A stretch of 64,000 nucleotides of DNA from Actinoplanes flavus (GCF_017592555.1 NZ_JAGFNS010000012.1:210783-274782), one strand, 5' to 3'; counted from the first letter of the stretch, positions 1 to 9,443 are shown. A program made the numbers and translations. Notes: a model not told the origin generated them from the letters alone.

Positions 1-659
1 ACATCGACGGCCGCTGGTACAGCGTGATCGGCGTCCTCGACAGCGTCCCGCTCGCCCCCGAACTCGACACCGCCGTCCTCATCGGCTGGGACGCCGCCCG
101 GTCGTACCTCGGCTTCGACGGGCATTTCACCACCGTCTACACGCGGGCCGTCGAATCACAGATCGAAGCCGTCAAGGCCGTCCTCGGGCGGACCGCCAAC
201 CCGCAGAGCCCCGAGGAGGTCGACGTCTCCCGCCCCTCCGACGTGCTCATCGCCAAACGGACCGCCAACGCCAGCTTCACCGCGCTGCTGCTCGGCCTCG
301 GCGGCGTCGCCCTGCTCGTCGGCGGCATCGGCGTCGCCAACACCATGGTCATCTCGGTGCTGGAACGCCGATCCGAGATCGGGCTGCGCCGCTCCCTCGG
401 CGCCACCCGCGGCCAGATCCGCACCCAGTTCGTCTCCGAAGCCCTGCTGCTGTCCCTGCTCGGCGGAGCCGGCGGCGTCCTCGGCGGATTCGCGGTCACC
501 GCCGTCTACGCCGGCACCCAGGACTGGCCGGCCGTCGTACCACCCTGGGCGATCGCCGGCGGGCTCGGCGCCACCCTCGCCATCGGCGCCGTCGCCGGCC
601 TCTACCCGGCCATCCGGGCGGCCCGCCTGGCGCCCACCGAAGCGCTCGCCGCCGCTTGA
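1..659 (+). CDS. ABC transporter permease, FtsX/MacB type (3' part)
   Basis: The reading frame is open from base 3, so the 5' part of the gene lies left of the window. The visible ~219 residues end with the typical MacB/FtsX arrangement: a stretch of extracytoplasmic domain, a membrane segment around GLGGVALLVGGIGVANTM, a cytoplasmic loop with ERRSEIGLRRSLGAT, then two more membrane helices and the ending PAIRAARLAPTEALAAA. The ERRxEIGxRxxxGA loop is the family signature that contacts the ATPase. Such permeases work with a separate ATP-binding subunit in export or cell-envelope signalling; the substrate cannot be read here. It converges with the next gene across a 20-base gap. Confidence 0.88.
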   Translation, partial: IDGRWYSVIGVLDSVPLAPELDTAVLIGWDAARSYLGFDGHFTTVYTRAVESQIEAVKAVLGRTANPQSPEEVDVSRPSDVLIAKRTANASFTALLLGLGGVALLVGGIGVANTMVISVLERRSEIGLRRSLGATRGQIRTQFVSEALLLSLLGGAGGVLGGFAVTAVYAGTQDWPAVVPPWAIAGGLGATLAIGAVAGLYPAIRAARLAPTEALAAA

Positions 660-679
660 CGGATCTTCTCGCGGCCCGC

Positions 680-1561
680 TCAGTCCGACTGGACCGGGCG
701 GGTCAGCGAGACCGAACCGCCCATGCACAGGCCCGGCTCCTTGCCCAGCTTCTCGGCGATCTGCAGACAACGCGCCACCTGGTCGACGCTCGCGTCCGTC
801 CGGGTGATCTCCGCCCGGGTCTTCGCGTTCGCCTTGTCGATCTCCAGATTCCGGGCCTCGAGAATCTTCTGACCGTACGCCGCGATCGCCTGCGTCGTCG
901 GCTCGTCGTAGCGCGGCGACTCGAACGCCACCGACTTCACCACGATCTCGTCACCCAACTCGGTGGTCAGCGCCTTGATCAACGGCTCCTTGTACGTCTT
1001 GTTCAAATCCGGCGCCGGAGCGTCCCCGCTCGTCACGTCCACCGAACCCAACGGATCGAACGAGGCGAAGATCGACGTCAGCGAACCGTTGATCTGCGGA
1101 TTCACCCGCCGCTCCACGAACACCTCGAACCGGGACCTCTCGCCCACCTCCCGGTAGGCCGCCCAGTTCTCCGGCGCCTTCTCCGACTTCGCCGACCACT
1201 CGATCTGCACCGGAATGCACGCCCGCCGCTGCGCCGCGATCGTCACCCACACACACTGGTCACCCAGATGCGCGTACGTCTGACCCGACGCGTCCCACTC
1301 GTCGATGTCCTGCCAGGGCGCCGTCCACTGCAAGCCGGCGCCGGTCGTCCGGCCCGTCGGCTTACCCCAACTCGTGACGATGCCCACGTTCCGCGTCGGC
1401 ACCACCGAGATGCACGACCCCACGATGAACGCCAGCGACAGGAACAGACCGATACCGAACGTGGCCCACGCCCCACGGCGCACCCGATCGGCCTTACCGA
1501 ACACCACCGTGGCCAGCGCGAACAAGGCGACCCCGGCCAGCAGAACACCGAACACGAACAA
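680..1561 (-). CDS. SPFH/band 7 domain membrane protein
   Basis: A 293-residue protein with two N-terminal hydrophobic segments (about residues 3-20 and 33-52), then a band-7/SPFH-like domain beginning near VPTRNVGIVTSWGKPTGRT and a helical region rich in Ala, Lys and Glu around ILEARNLEIDKANAKTRAEI. This order (membrane anchor, SPFH domain, coiled helix) is usual for stomatin/prohibitin-like scaffold proteins that organise membrane microdomains. The start is uncertain: the TTG chosen lies 11 bases after an AGGAG, and a GTG two codons later is possible. It stands alone on this strand, upstream of tRNA-Arg. The exact role is unknown. Confidence 0.8.
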   Translation of the reverse strand: MFVFGVLLAGVALFALATVVFGKADRVRRGAWATFGIGLFLSLAFIVGSCISVVPTRNVGIVTSWGKPTGRTTGAGLQWTAPWQDIDEWDASGQTYAHLGDQCVWVTIAAQRRACIPVQIEWSAKSEKAPENWAAYREVGERSRFEVFVERRVNPQINGSLTSIFASFDPLGSVDVTSGDAPAPDLNKTYKEPLIKALTTELGDEIVVKSVAFESPRYDEPTTQAIAAYGQKILEARNLEIDKANAKTRAEITRTDASVDQVARCLQIAEKLGKEPGLCMGGSVSLTRPVQSD

Positions 1562-1627
1562 CGAAATCAGAACTCCTGATCCAGCTTCACCGGTTGATGA
1601 CAGTGAAGATAGATCGGCAGGTCAAAG

Positions 1628-1700
1628 CGCGCCCGGCAGGATTCGAACCTGCGACCCACGGATTAGAAGTCCGTTGCTCTATCCGCTGAGCTACGAGCGC
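1628..1700 (-). tRNA. tRNA-Arg (anticodon TCT)
   Basis: On the minus strand the 73-base sequence folds as a cloverleaf. The acceptor arm GCGCTCG pairs with CGGGCGC (one G-U). The D arm contains AGCTCAGCGGATAGAG, the anticodon loop is CTTCTAA inside a CGGA/TCCG stem, and the T arm contains GGTTCGAATCC. The discriminator is G and CCA is not encoded. It reads AGA codons, which are rare in this GC-rich genome. Confidence 0.96.
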
Positions 1701-1713
1701 TGGCCAGCACATA

Positions 1714-2793
1714 CTAGGCGGTCGTGCCGGACTTGTCGTCCGCCTCGTCGGCAGCGACCTCCACCGCCGCCTCGGCCGCCTCCAAAACGGTCGCTATGCC
1801 CGCTTGATCCTCCGGTGCGGGCGGAACATCCACCTCCGGAGTCCCCGGAGCCGGCAGGAACGCGTCCACCCAGCGTCCCAACTCGCGGAACACCTCAGCC
1901 CGCACATCCTTGCCCGACAACGTCAGATCATGCATGCCACCGTCGAACCGGGCGATCGTCACCCGCGGACCCAGACCCGGCGCCCACCGCACGATGTGCT
2001 CCACATCCAGCACCGAATCGGTCAACCGCACATCGTCATGCCACTCCCGGCCCCGGAACGTCCGCGTCGAACACGCCACCATCACCGGCGCGTCGATCGC
2101 CAGACCCGAACGCAACTTGCGCTGCCCCCGCCGGATCGCCTCCAGCCAGCCCATCCGCACCGGGAAACCCAGAATCGGCTTCCACGCCAGGTCATAGGTC
2201 CACTCGCCGTGATGGTCCGCGTGCAGACTCTTGCCGTACAGGCCCAGCGACGCCACCGGCATCTTCCGGTACGGCTTACCGCCGCTCACCGCCAGCACCA
2301 TCGACATCAACGGCCGCCGCATCAGCCACGGCAGATTGAAATCGAAGAACGGGCTGTTCAGGAAGAGACCGTCGATCATGCCCCGCTCACGCCGGCAATG
2401 CGCCCACAACGACGTGATCAGACCACCCGTCGAATGCGCGCTCACCAGCAGCTGATCATGACCGTCCTGCTCCCGGATGATCCGGACCGCCTCGTCCAGC
2501 TCCGGGAAGTAGTCGGTCATGCTCCGGGCGAAGTTCGGCGTCTGATGCGGCAACAGGCTCCGCCCGTACTTCCGCAGATCCAGCGCGTAGAAATCCCAGC
2601 CCCGCTCGACGAAGAAATCCGCCAGATGCGTCTGGAAGAAATAGTCCACGAACCCGTGGACGTGCAGCACCGCCCGCCGCGTCGGCGTCTGCGCCCGGCG
2701 GCGCACCAGCGTCGCCACCACCGGACCCTCGTCGTCACTGCCCAGCTCGATGGTGTGCCGCTCGTACGGCCATCCGAGGACGTCGGTCTCCAC
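1714..2793 (-). CDS. alpha/beta hydrolase (lysophospholipase-like, S33 type)
   Basis: A 359-residue hydrolase. The nucleophile elbow is SAHSTGG (GxSxG with Ser as nucleophile), preceded by an oxyanion-hole strand LHVHGFVDYFF; a late GGMHDLT supplies the likely catalytic His and a conserved Asp lies before it. This matches the serine-aminopeptidase S33/monoglyceride-lipase-like branch, which hydrolyses esters or lipids; the substrate is unknown. I chose GTG at 2793 because a TAACCT hexamer (2800-2805) lies six bases upstream, as at many other starts here. A GTG two codons earlier overlaps that hexamer. No signal peptide, so probably cytoplasmic. Confidence 0.85.
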   Translation of the reverse strand: METDVLGWPYERHTIELGSDDEGPVVATLVRRRAQTPTRRAVLHVHGFVDYFFQTHLADFFVERGWDFYALDLRKYGRSLLPHQTPNFARSMTDYFPELDEAVRIIREQDGHDQLLVSAHSTGGLITSLWAHCRRERGMIDGLFLNSPFFDFNLPWLMRRPLMSMVLAVSGGKPYRKMPVASLGLYGKSLHADHHGEWTYDLAWKPILGFPVRMGWLEAIRRGQRKLRSGLAIDAPVMVACSTRTFRGREWHDDVRLTDSVLDVEHIVRWAPGLGPRVTIARFDGGMHDLTLSGKDVRAEVFRELGRWVDAFLPAPGTPEVDVPPAPEDQAGIATVLEAAEAAVEVAADEADDKSGTTA

Positions 2794-2799
2794 GCCCAC

Positions 2800-2805
2800 A
2801 GGTTA
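2800..2805 (-). promoter_or_regulatory. -10 box TAACCT of a leaderless hydrolase mRNA
   Basis: TAACCT on the minus strand, then six bases, then the GTG start. No Shine-Dalgarno sequence is present. Inferred, not measured. Confidence 0.5.
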
Positions 2806-2964
2806 CCCATGAGTACCGGTCGGTGCGCCATACCAAAATCCCGCCCGAACCGGCCGCCGTCCACAATCCGCCGCCGTCCACAGCCACCGGCGCACCCACC
2901 CCGCCGCATCCGCCAAGCTCGGCGACGACCGAAACACCCCACACCCCACCAGGGAGACGGCACC

Positions 2965-3591
2965 GTGTTCGAAACCAACATCGTCATCGTCGGCAACGTG
3001 CTCACCGCACCCGAATGGAGACGCGTCGGCGACAGCAACCGGCTCGTCACCAACTTCCGGATCGCCTCCACCGCCCGCCGCTACGACCGCGAGACCGGCC
3101 GCTGGACCGACGGCAACAGCCTCCGCGTCCGCGTCACCGCCTGGCGCCGGCTCGCCGAAGGCGCCGCCGCCTCCATCACCGTCGGCGACCCCGTCATCGT
3201 CTACGGCCGCATCTACACCCGCGACTGGGTCGACGACGCCAACAACAACCGCGTCACCTACGAGGTCGAAGCCTTCGCCATCGGCCACGACCTCGCCCGC
3301 GGCCGCTCCCAGTTCTTCCGCAACAAACCCGCCCCCGCCGACAGCACCGTCGAAGGCCCGGACACCGACGCCCTCATCGGCGGAGAACCCGCCGCCCTCC
3401 TCCCCGACGACGAAATCCCCGTGACCTTCGGCGACGGCCTGCCCGAACGCGACCCCGACGACGAAGGACCCACCTTCCAGGAAGTCGTCGCCGGCATCGC
3501 CGACCAGACCGCCGAACCCGGCGACGACCCCGGCACACCCCAGACCCGCCCCGTCCGCCGCGCCAAACGGCGCGAACCCGTCGCTGCCTGA
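2965..3591 (+). CDS. ssb: single-stranded DNA-binding protein
   Basis: A 208-residue protein whose first ~110 residues form an OB-fold SSB domain: FETNIVIVGNVLTAPEWRRV at the start, then NFRIASTARRYDRETGRW and RVRVTAWRRLAE, matching the strand-loop order of bacterial SSB. The C-terminal half is acidic and proline-rich but ends KRREPVAA rather than the DxPF tip that recruits repair proteins in housekeeping SSBs. It is therefore more likely a secondary actinobacterial SSB than the main replication one. GTG at 2965 follows an AGGGAGA ribosome binding site. It is followed by a strong terminator hairpin. Confidence 0.88.
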   Translation: MFETNIVIVGNVLTAPEWRRVGDSNRLVTNFRIASTARRYDRETGRWTDGNSLRVRVTAWRRLAEGAAASITVGDPVIVYGRIYTRDWVDDANNNRVTYEVEAFAIGHDLARGRSQFFRNKPAPADSTVEGPDTDALIGGEPAALLPDDEIPVTFGDGLPERDPDDEGPTFQEVVAGIADQTAEPGDDPGTPQTRPVRRAKRREPVAA

Positions 3592-3654
3592 GACCTTCCC
3601 CACCGCCGCCACCAGGCATCGATCACCCTGCCGATCGCCAGGTGCGCGGCGCCC

Positions 3655-3690
3655 GGTGGCCCGGCCGGAGACACCCCCGGCCGGGCCACC
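3655..3690 (+). terminator. hairpin terminator after ssb
   Basis: Two perfect 14-base arms (3655-3668 and 3677-3690) enclose an eight-base loop. No T-run follows, as is common in GC-rich actinomycetes. It lies 63 bases after the ssb stop codon. Confidence 0.7.
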
Positions 3691-3809
3691 GCGAGGCCAC
3701 CACCGCCCGGCTCCTTCTATCAGGATGGGCCGATCGTGCCGAAGCAACCGGCCACCAGTCGGAGCGGCCCGGCTGGGCCCCGGGTACGGCAACCGGGCAG
3801 ACTGAACCC

Positions 3810-4274
3810 GTGCTGCTGAAGGACATCCGCGCCATCGTGACCGAGCAAGTGGTGCTCTCGCCGGAGGACCAGACGGCCGAGGAGACCAACACCAACTGGT
3901 TCGGCGCGCCACCCCACGAACGCATGGGCCTGTCCGCGGACGAGGTCGTCACCGCGTTCGAGGAGACCGCGGCGGTACTACGCGACCAGGTGGCCGGCTC
4001 CGGCCACCGGGGCACCGCCACGTTCTACGTCTGGCACGACACCATCGCCGGGCAGCTGCGCTGCTCCGCCGGCACCCGCAAACCCAGCGACCTGCCGTTC
4101 AACGACGAATACCGGGTCACCGAAGACCTCCGGGGCATCGTCGTCGAATTCCTCGAAGACCGGGCCCCCGGCTCCATCGCCTGGGGCGAACTCGAACCCG
4201 TTCCCTACCCCGACGACCTCGAACCACCCGCGCTCGCCGTCTGGGCGTTCGACCTCACCCCGTTCGGCCGCTGA
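3810..4274 (+). CDS. conserved hypothetical protein (154 aa)
   Basis: A soluble, acidic 154-residue protein of unknown function. It has no membrane segment, signal peptide or motif that I recognise. It contains the segment GTATFYVWHDTIAGQLRCS and an acidic C-terminal half that ends with FDLTPFGR. GTG at 3810 is preceded six bases upstream by CAGACT, a -10-like hexamer, and lacks a ribosome binding site, so the mRNA is probably leaderless. The stop is two bases before the cobD start, so it may be co-transcribed with cobD-cobQ. That linkage is positional only; no role in cobalamin synthesis is implied. Confidence 0.72.
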   Translation: MLLKDIRAIVTEQVVLSPEDQTAEETNTNWFGAPPHERMGLSADEVVTAFEETAAVLRDQVAGSGHRGTATFYVWHDTIAGQLRCSAGTRKPSDLPFNDEYRVTEDLRGIVVEFLEDRAPGSIAWGELEPVPYPDDLEPPALAVWAFDLTPFGR

Positions 4275-4276
4275 CA

Positions 4277-5293
4277 GTGATGCCACGGTGGACCGCGGAC
4301 GCGGCCGGCCTCATCGGCGGCTACCTGCTCGACGCGGCACTCGGTGACCCACGACGGCTGCACCCGGTAGCCGGCTACGGCACCGCCGCCGCGGCGCTCG
4401 AACGACGGCTCTACCGGCCCCACCGGCGCGCGGGGACGGCCTACACCGCCATCGCCGTCGGTGTACCCGTCCTCGCCGGGCTCGCCGCCGCGCGGGCCAC
4501 CCGTGGCCGGCCGGTCGCCCGGGCCGCCGTCACCGCGGCCGCCACATGGACGGTGCTCGGTGGGCGTACCCTCCGGCGCGAAGCGCGAATCATGGCCGGT
4601 CACCTGGAAAGCGGTGACCTGCCGGCGGCCCGGGGACGCCTCGGGCACCTGTGCGGGCGCGACCCGTCCGCACTCGACGAGCCGGAACTCGCCCGCGCCA
4701 CCGTGGAATCCGTCGCCGAGAACACGTCCGACGCGGTCGTCGCCCCACTTCTCTGGGGCGCGCTGCTCGGGCCGGCCGGACTGCTCGGATACCGGGCGGC
4801 GAACACGCTCGACGCCATGGTCGGGCACCGGTCCGATCGGTACGCCCGATTCGGGACGCCGGCCGCCCGGCTGGACGATGTCCTCAACCTGGCGCCCTCG
4901 CGGGTCACCGGGGTCGTCACGGCGGCCGTCGCACCGGTGGCGGGCGGGTCCGTCCGGGAGACGCTGCGGGTGTGGCGGCGGGACCGCGGAGACCATCCGT
5001 CGCCCAACGCGGGGCAGTGCGAATCCGCCATGGCCGGGGCGCTGGGGGTGCGGCTCGGTGGGCGGAACGTCTATTTCGGACGCAGTGAGGTGCGGCCGTT
5101 CCTGGGGGACGGGCCGCGGCCGTCGGCGGGGCATCTGCGACGGGCCGCCCGGGTGTCGGGGGCGGTCGGGGTGGTGGCTCTGGGGATGGCTGCCGCCGTG
5201 GCGGCGGCACGAGGTTTGATCATGGCCGGTGGTGGCGGGGGCGGGGCGGGGCCCGAAGGGCCGCACCAAACCACGACGCGGTTCCGTCGATGA
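4277..5293 (+). CDS. cobD: adenosylcobinamide-phosphate synthase (CobD/CbiB)
   Basis: This membrane protein joins adenosylcobyric acid to (R)-1-amino-2-propanol or its phosphate in cobalamin synthesis. Family signatures are visible: LLDAALGDPRRLHPVAGYG near the N-terminus, VESVAENTSDAVVAPLLWG near residue 145, and a late GQCESAMAGALGVRLGG. Several hydrophobic helices flank them, as in CbiB. Length (338 aa) is normal. GTG at 4277 and ATG one codon later are equally possible starts. The stop overlaps the cobQ start by four bases (ATGA), so the two are translationally coupled and act in consecutive steps: CobQ makes cobyric acid and CobD uses it. Confidence 0.93.
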   Translation: MMPRWTADAAGLIGGYLLDAALGDPRRLHPVAGYGTAAAALERRLYRPHRRAGTAYTAIAVGVPVLAGLAAARATRGRPVARAAVTAAATWTVLGGRTLRREARIMAGHLESGDLPAARGRLGHLCGRDPSALDEPELARATVESVAENTSDAVVAPLLWGALLGPAGLLGYRAANTLDAMVGHRSDRYARFGTPAARLDDVLNLAPSRVTGVVTAAVAPVAGGSVRETLRVWRRDRGDHPSPNAGQCESAMAGALGVRLGGRNVYFGRSEVRPFLGDGPRPSAGHLRRAARVSGAVGVVALGMAAAVAAARGLIMAGGGGGGAGPEGPHQTTTRFRR

Positions 5294-6816
5294 CCGGCGC
5301 CCTTCTGGTCACCGGCACCACCTCCGACGCCGGCAAGAGCATCCTCACCGCCGGCATCTGCCGCTGGCTGCACCGCAACGGCGTACGCGTCGCCCCCTTC
5401 AAATCCCAGAACATGTCCAACAACTCCGCCGTCGTGGTCACCGCGGACGGCCGCGGCGGCGAGCTGGGCCGGGCCCAGGCCATGCAGGCCGCCGCCTGTG
5501 GCATAGCCCCCGACCTGCGCTTCAACCCGGTCCTGCTGAAGCCCGGCAGCGACCGTTCCAGCCAGGTCGTCCTGCTGGGCGAGGCGGTCGACACGGTCAC
5601 CGCCGGCAACTACCGCACCCTGCGCCCACGCCTGGCCGAGACCGCCTTCGCCGCGTTCGAGGAGCTGCGCTCCGCGTACGATGTCCTGATCTGTGAAGGC
5701 GCCGGGAGCCCCACCGAGATCAACCTTCGCGACGGCGATTTCGTCAACATGGGTTTGGCCCGTCGTTTCGGCCTGCCGACCGTGGTGGTCGGCGACATCG
5801 ACCGTGGCGGCGTGTTCGCCGCCTTCTTCGGCACGCTGGCCCTGCTCGCTCCGGAGGATCAGGAGCTCGTCGCCGGCTTTGTGATCAACAAGTTCCGCGG
5901 GGACCTCGGCCTGCTGCGTCCCGGCCTCGACATGATCACCAAGGCGACCGGCCGGCCGGTGCACGGTGTCCTGCCGTTCCACCTGGACGTCTGGCTCGAC
6001 GCGGAGGACTCCCTCGCCTACGGCCGGGTCCTGGGCCGTCCCGGGCCGCCACGCGGGACCGAGTGGCTGCGTGTCGCCGTGGTCCGCCTGCCGCGGATCT
6101 CGAACGCCACCGACGTCGAGGCGCTCGCCGCCGAGCCCGGCGTACAGGTCAGGTTGACGATCGAGCCGGGCGAGATCGCCGACGCCGACCTGGTCGTGCT
6201 GCCCGGCTCCAAGGCCACCGTGAGCGATCTGGCCTGGCTGCGCGAGACCGGCCTGGCCGGCGCGATCGGCGCGCACGCCGCCGCGGGCCGTCCGCTGCTC
6301 GGCATCTGCGGTGGCTATCAGATGCTCGCCGAGTCCATCCACGACGAGGTGGAGAGCGGCGACGGCACGGTGCCCGGCCTGGGCCTGCTGCCGGTCGGCA
6401 TCACCTTCGCGGCCCGCAAGACGCTGGCCCGCCCGGCGGGGAGCGGCCTGGGCGCGCCGGTGCGCGGTTACGAGATCCATCATGGGTACGTCTCCGCCGG
6501 CGCCCCCGACCCGCTGCTCCGGTACGACGACGGCCGTCCCGAGGGTGCGGTGGCCGGCAACGTCTACGGCACGCACTGGCACGGCGCCTTCGAGTCGGAC
6601 GAGTTCCGCCGCCGTTTCCTCACCGAGGTGGCCCGGCGGGCCGGCCGGCGCGGGTTCACGGTGGCCCCGGACACCCGGTTCGCCGCCGTCCGCGAGCGCG
6701 CGCTGGACGTACTCGGTGATCTGGTCGAGGAGAACCTGGACACCGCCGCCCTCTGGCGGCTGATCGAGCAGGGCGCCCCGCCGGGGTTGCCGTTCCTGCC
6801 TCCGGGGGCTCCCTAG
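5290..6816 (+). CDS. cobQ: cobyric acid synthase (CobQ/CbiP)
   Basis: A 508-residue amidotransferase that adds four amide groups (b, d, e, g) to adenosylcobyrinic acid a,c-diamide using glutamine and ATP. The N-terminal half is a dethiobiotin-synthetase-like domain starting TGTTSDAGKSILTAGICRW (nucleotide loop). The C-terminal half is a class I glutaminase with the nucleophile Cys340 in LLGICGGYQMLAE and the catalytic His431 in GTHWHGAF, both intact. This contrasts with the CobB-like protein at 14574, where the matching residues are both glycine. It starts with ATG within the end of cobD (ATGA overlap). Confidence 0.96.
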   Translation: MTGALLVTGTTSDAGKSILTAGICRWLHRNGVRVAPFKSQNMSNNSAVVVTADGRGGELGRAQAMQAAACGIAPDLRFNPVLLKPGSDRSSQVVLLGEAVDTVTAGNYRTLRPRLAETAFAAFEELRSAYDVLICEGAGSPTEINLRDGDFVNMGLARRFGLPTVVVGDIDRGGVFAAFFGTLALLAPEDQELVAGFVINKFRGDLGLLRPGLDMITKATGRPVHGVLPFHLDVWLDAEDSLAYGRVLGRPGPPRGTEWLRVAVVRLPRISNATDVEALAAEPGVQVRLTIEPGEIADADLVVLPGSKATVSDLAWLRETGLAGAIGAHAAAGRPLLGICGGYQMLAESIHDEVESGDGTVPGLGLLPVGITFAARKTLARPAGSGLGAPVRGYEIHHGYVSAGAPDPLLRYDDGRPEGAVAGNVYGTHWHGAFESDEFRRRFLTEVARRAGRRGFTVAPDTRFAAVRERALDVLGDLVEENLDTAALWRLIEQGAPPGLPFLPPGAP

Positions 6817-6926
6817 GGATCGATCTCCGGGTCTTCTCCGGGTCGCGGGCGGGGACACGCGTTGCGTCGCGGGCGTACGTTGGGCCCGGAAGCGCGGCCC
6901 TGCGCCGCGGCAGCGGCGAGGACGGG

Positions 6927-8015
6927 GTGACACAGATGACCACCGAGGATGACAGCCGGCCGGTGCGCCGCCGGGTGACCCTGACCGGGATCAGCTCGCG
7001 CGCCTGGGAGCATCCGGCCGACAAGGGCGCGCTCTCCGCGCTGCGTGAGTTGCGCGGTTTCGACGACGTGGTGAAGACGTTCTTCGGCATGTGGAACGAG
7101 CGGGGTTTCCGGCTCATGTTCCTGGCCGGCGCCATTCGCGTGGATCACCGGCAGTACCCGCGGGTCTACCAGCGGTTCACCGAGGCGGCGGCGGCGCTGG
7201 ACGTGCCCGATCTGCCGGAGCTGTACGTGACGCAGGACCCGCGGATCAACGGTCAGGCGATCGGTCTGGACCGGCCGTTCATCGCGCTGACCACCGGCGC
7301 CGTGGAGAAGCTCGACGACGACGAGTTGCGGGCGCTGCTCGGCCACGAGCTGGGCCACGTGCGCAGCGGCCACGCCGTCTACAAGACCATCATGACGATC
7401 CTGACCAGCTGGGCGGCGAACCTGAGCTGGCTGCCGGTCGGCGCGATCGCGTTGCGCGGGATCATCGCGGCGATGCTGGAGTGGTGGCGCAAGGCGGAGC
7501 TGTCGGCCGACCGGGCCGGTCTGCTCGCCGGTCAGGATCCGGCGGCCTCGCTGCGGCTGCTGATGAAGCTGGCCGGCGGTGGGGACCTGTCGCAGATCGA
7601 CACGGCCGCGTTCCTCGAGCAGGCGGCCGAGTACGAGGGCGGCGGCGACCTGCGCGACAGCATCCACAAGATCGGCCTGACCGCGTGGAACAGTCACCCG
7701 GTTCCCGTCGCCCGGGCCGCTGAGCTGCGGAAGTGGATCGACTCGGGGGAGTACGGGCGGATTCTCGGCGGTGACTACCCGCGCCGGGACGACGACGGCG
7801 ACGCCTCGGTGTCCGAGGACGTGAAGGCCGCGGCCAAGGCGTACCGGGACGACTTCACGAACTCCCAGGATCCGCTGGTGACCCTGGTGCGGCGGTTCGG
7901 TGGTGGCGCCGCCGATCTGGCCGGGTCGGCCGCCGGGAAGGCGTACAACTGGGCCAGCGACGCGGCCCGGCGAGGCCGCGGCGACAACGGCGGTGAGGGT
8001 ACGCCGGACGCATGA
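6927..8015 (+). CDS. M48-family zinc metallopeptidase
   Basis: A 362-residue protein with the zinc-binding HExxH at residues 140-144 (GHELGHVRSGH) and a third ligand candidate, Glu, in RKAELSADRAGLL about 50 residues later, as in M48/HtpX-like peptidases. Only weak hydrophobic segments lie between them, so it is closer to the soluble or peripheral M48 group than to four-helix HtpX. It is likely involved in protein quality control; substrates are unknown. GTG at 6927 follows GAGG by six bases and is preferred over ATG 6936. Confidence 0.85.
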   Translation: MTQMTTEDDSRPVRRRVTLTGISSRAWEHPADKGALSALRELRGFDDVVKTFFGMWNERGFRLMFLAGAIRVDHRQYPRVYQRFTEAAAALDVPDLPELYVTQDPRINGQAIGLDRPFIALTTGAVEKLDDDELRALLGHELGHVRSGHAVYKTIMTILTSWAANLSWLPVGAIALRGIIAAMLEWWRKAELSADRAGLLAGQDPAASLRLLMKLAGGGDLSQIDTAAFLEQAAEYEGGGDLRDSIHKIGLTAWNSHPVPVARAAELRKWIDSGEYGRILGGDYPRRDDDGDASVSEDVKAAAKAYRDDFTNSQDPLVTLVRRFGGGAADLAGSAAGKAYNWASDAARRGRGDNGGEGTPDA

Positions 8016-8077
8016 TCCGCATGCCGCCGGTCCGGGCGGGCCGGAGGATGTCACACTTCCGGCCTACGATCGGCGGC

Positions 8078-9430
8078 ATGAGCCTGAGTGAATCCGATCT
8101 GCGCGCCGCGATCCGGCGCGAGATGCCCGGTGTCCGCGCCGACCTGGAACGACTGGTGCGTATCCCGGGTGTCGCCTTCGAGGGTTTCGACCACTCGCAC
8201 GTCGAGCGGTCCGCGGTGGCGGTCGCCGAGCTGCTGCGCGGGTGCGGGCTCGACACCGAGATCGTCCGGCACGGCGGCCAGCCCGCCGTGATCGGGCGTA
8301 AGGCGGCGCCGGCCGGCGCGCCCACCGTGCTGCTCTACGCGCACCACGACGTCCAGCCCGCCGGTGACCCCGCGCTGTGGACCAGCGATCCGTTCGAGCC
8401 GGTCGAGCGGGACGGGCGGCTCTACGGCCGCGGCGCCGCCGACGACAAGGCCGGGGTGATGGCGCATGTCGCCGCGCTGCGCGCGTTCGGCGATCAGCTG
8501 CCGGTCGGCGTGGTCGTCTTCGTCGAGGGGGAGGAGGAGTACGGCTCCGACTCCCTCGACACGATCATCCACGAGCACCTGGAGGAGTTGCGGTCCGATG
8601 TCATCGTGATCGCCGACTCCGGCAACTGGGACATCGGCCGGCCGGCCCTGACCACCTCGCTGCGCGGCCTGGTCAACATGTTCGCCGAGGTGCGGGTGCT
8701 GAAGAGTGCGGTGCACAGTGGCATGTTCGGCGGCCCGGTGCCGGACGCGCTGATCACCCTGGCCCGGCTGCTGGCGACGCTGCACGACGACGACGGCGAG
8801 GTGGCGGTGCCCGGGCTGGTGGGCCGTGAGGGCGCGAGCGTCGACTATCCGGCCGACCGTTTCCGGCACGAGGCCGGGATCCTGGACGGCGTCGACCTGA
8901 TCGGCCGGGGCACCATCACCGACCGCATCTGGACGAAGCCGTCCATCTCGGTGCTCGGTGTCGACGCGCCGCGCACCCTGGAGGCGGCGAACGCGTTGCA
9001 GCCGACCGCCAAAGCCAAGATCAGCGTCCGGCTGGCGCCGGGCGAGGACCCCAAGTCGGCGTACGACGCGGTCCGCGCCCACCTGGAGAAGAACGTGCCG
9101 TGGGGCGCCCAGCTCGAGGTCACCCTGGAGAGCGACGGCCAGCCGTGCGTGATCGACGCGACCGGCCCGGTGTACGACGCGGCCCGCGCCGCCTTCCGCT
9201 CCGCGTGGGACGGCACCGAGCCGGTGGACATGGGCGTCGGCGGGTCGATCCCGTTCATCGCCACCTTCCAGGAGCTGTTCCCGGCCGCCGCGATCCTGGT
9301 GACCGGCGTCGAGGATCCGTATTCGGGCGCGCACGGGCCGGACGAGAGTCTGCATCTCGGTGAGTTCGAGCGCGTGTGTGTGGCCGAGGCGCTGCTGCTC
9401 AAGAACGTCGCGGAGACCATGACGAGGTAG
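8078..9430 (+). CDS. M20-family metallo-dipeptidase
   Basis: A 450-residue M20 peptidase. Metal ligands appear in the canonical order: His in YAHHDVQPAG, the bridging Asp in GRGAADDKAG, the Glu-Glu pair in VEGEEEYGS, a His in LKSAVHSGMFGG (lid domain) and a final His in YSGAHGPDES. This is the layout of dinuclear-zinc dipeptidases (CNDP/PepV-like), which cleave dipeptides in the cytoplasm. ATG 8078 is chosen because TACGAT (8065-8070) lies seven bases upstream, implying a leaderless mRNA. An ATG at 8012 overlapping the previous stop would add 22 residues that do not look like the family. Confidence 0.9.
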   Translation: MSLSESDLRAAIRREMPGVRADLERLVRIPGVAFEGFDHSHVERSAVAVAELLRGCGLDTEIVRHGGQPAVIGRKAAPAGAPTVLLYAHHDVQPAGDPALWTSDPFEPVERDGRLYGRGAADDKAGVMAHVAALRAFGDQLPVGVVVFVEGEEEYGSDSLDTIIHEHLEELRSDVIVIADSGNWDIGRPALTTSLRGLVNMFAEVRVLKSAVHSGMFGGPVPDALITLARLLATLHDDDGEVAVPGLVGREGASVDYPADRFRHEAGILDGVDLIGRGTITDRIWTKPSISVLGVDAPRTLEAANALQPTAKAKISVRLAPGEDPKSAYDAVRAHLEKNVPWGAQLEVTLESDGQPCVIDATGPVYDAARAAFRSAWDGTEPVDMGVGGSIPFIATFQELFPAAAILVTGVEDPYSGAHGPDESLHLGEFERVCVAEALLLKNVAETMTR

Positions 9431-9443
9431 ATCGGGGTGGCTG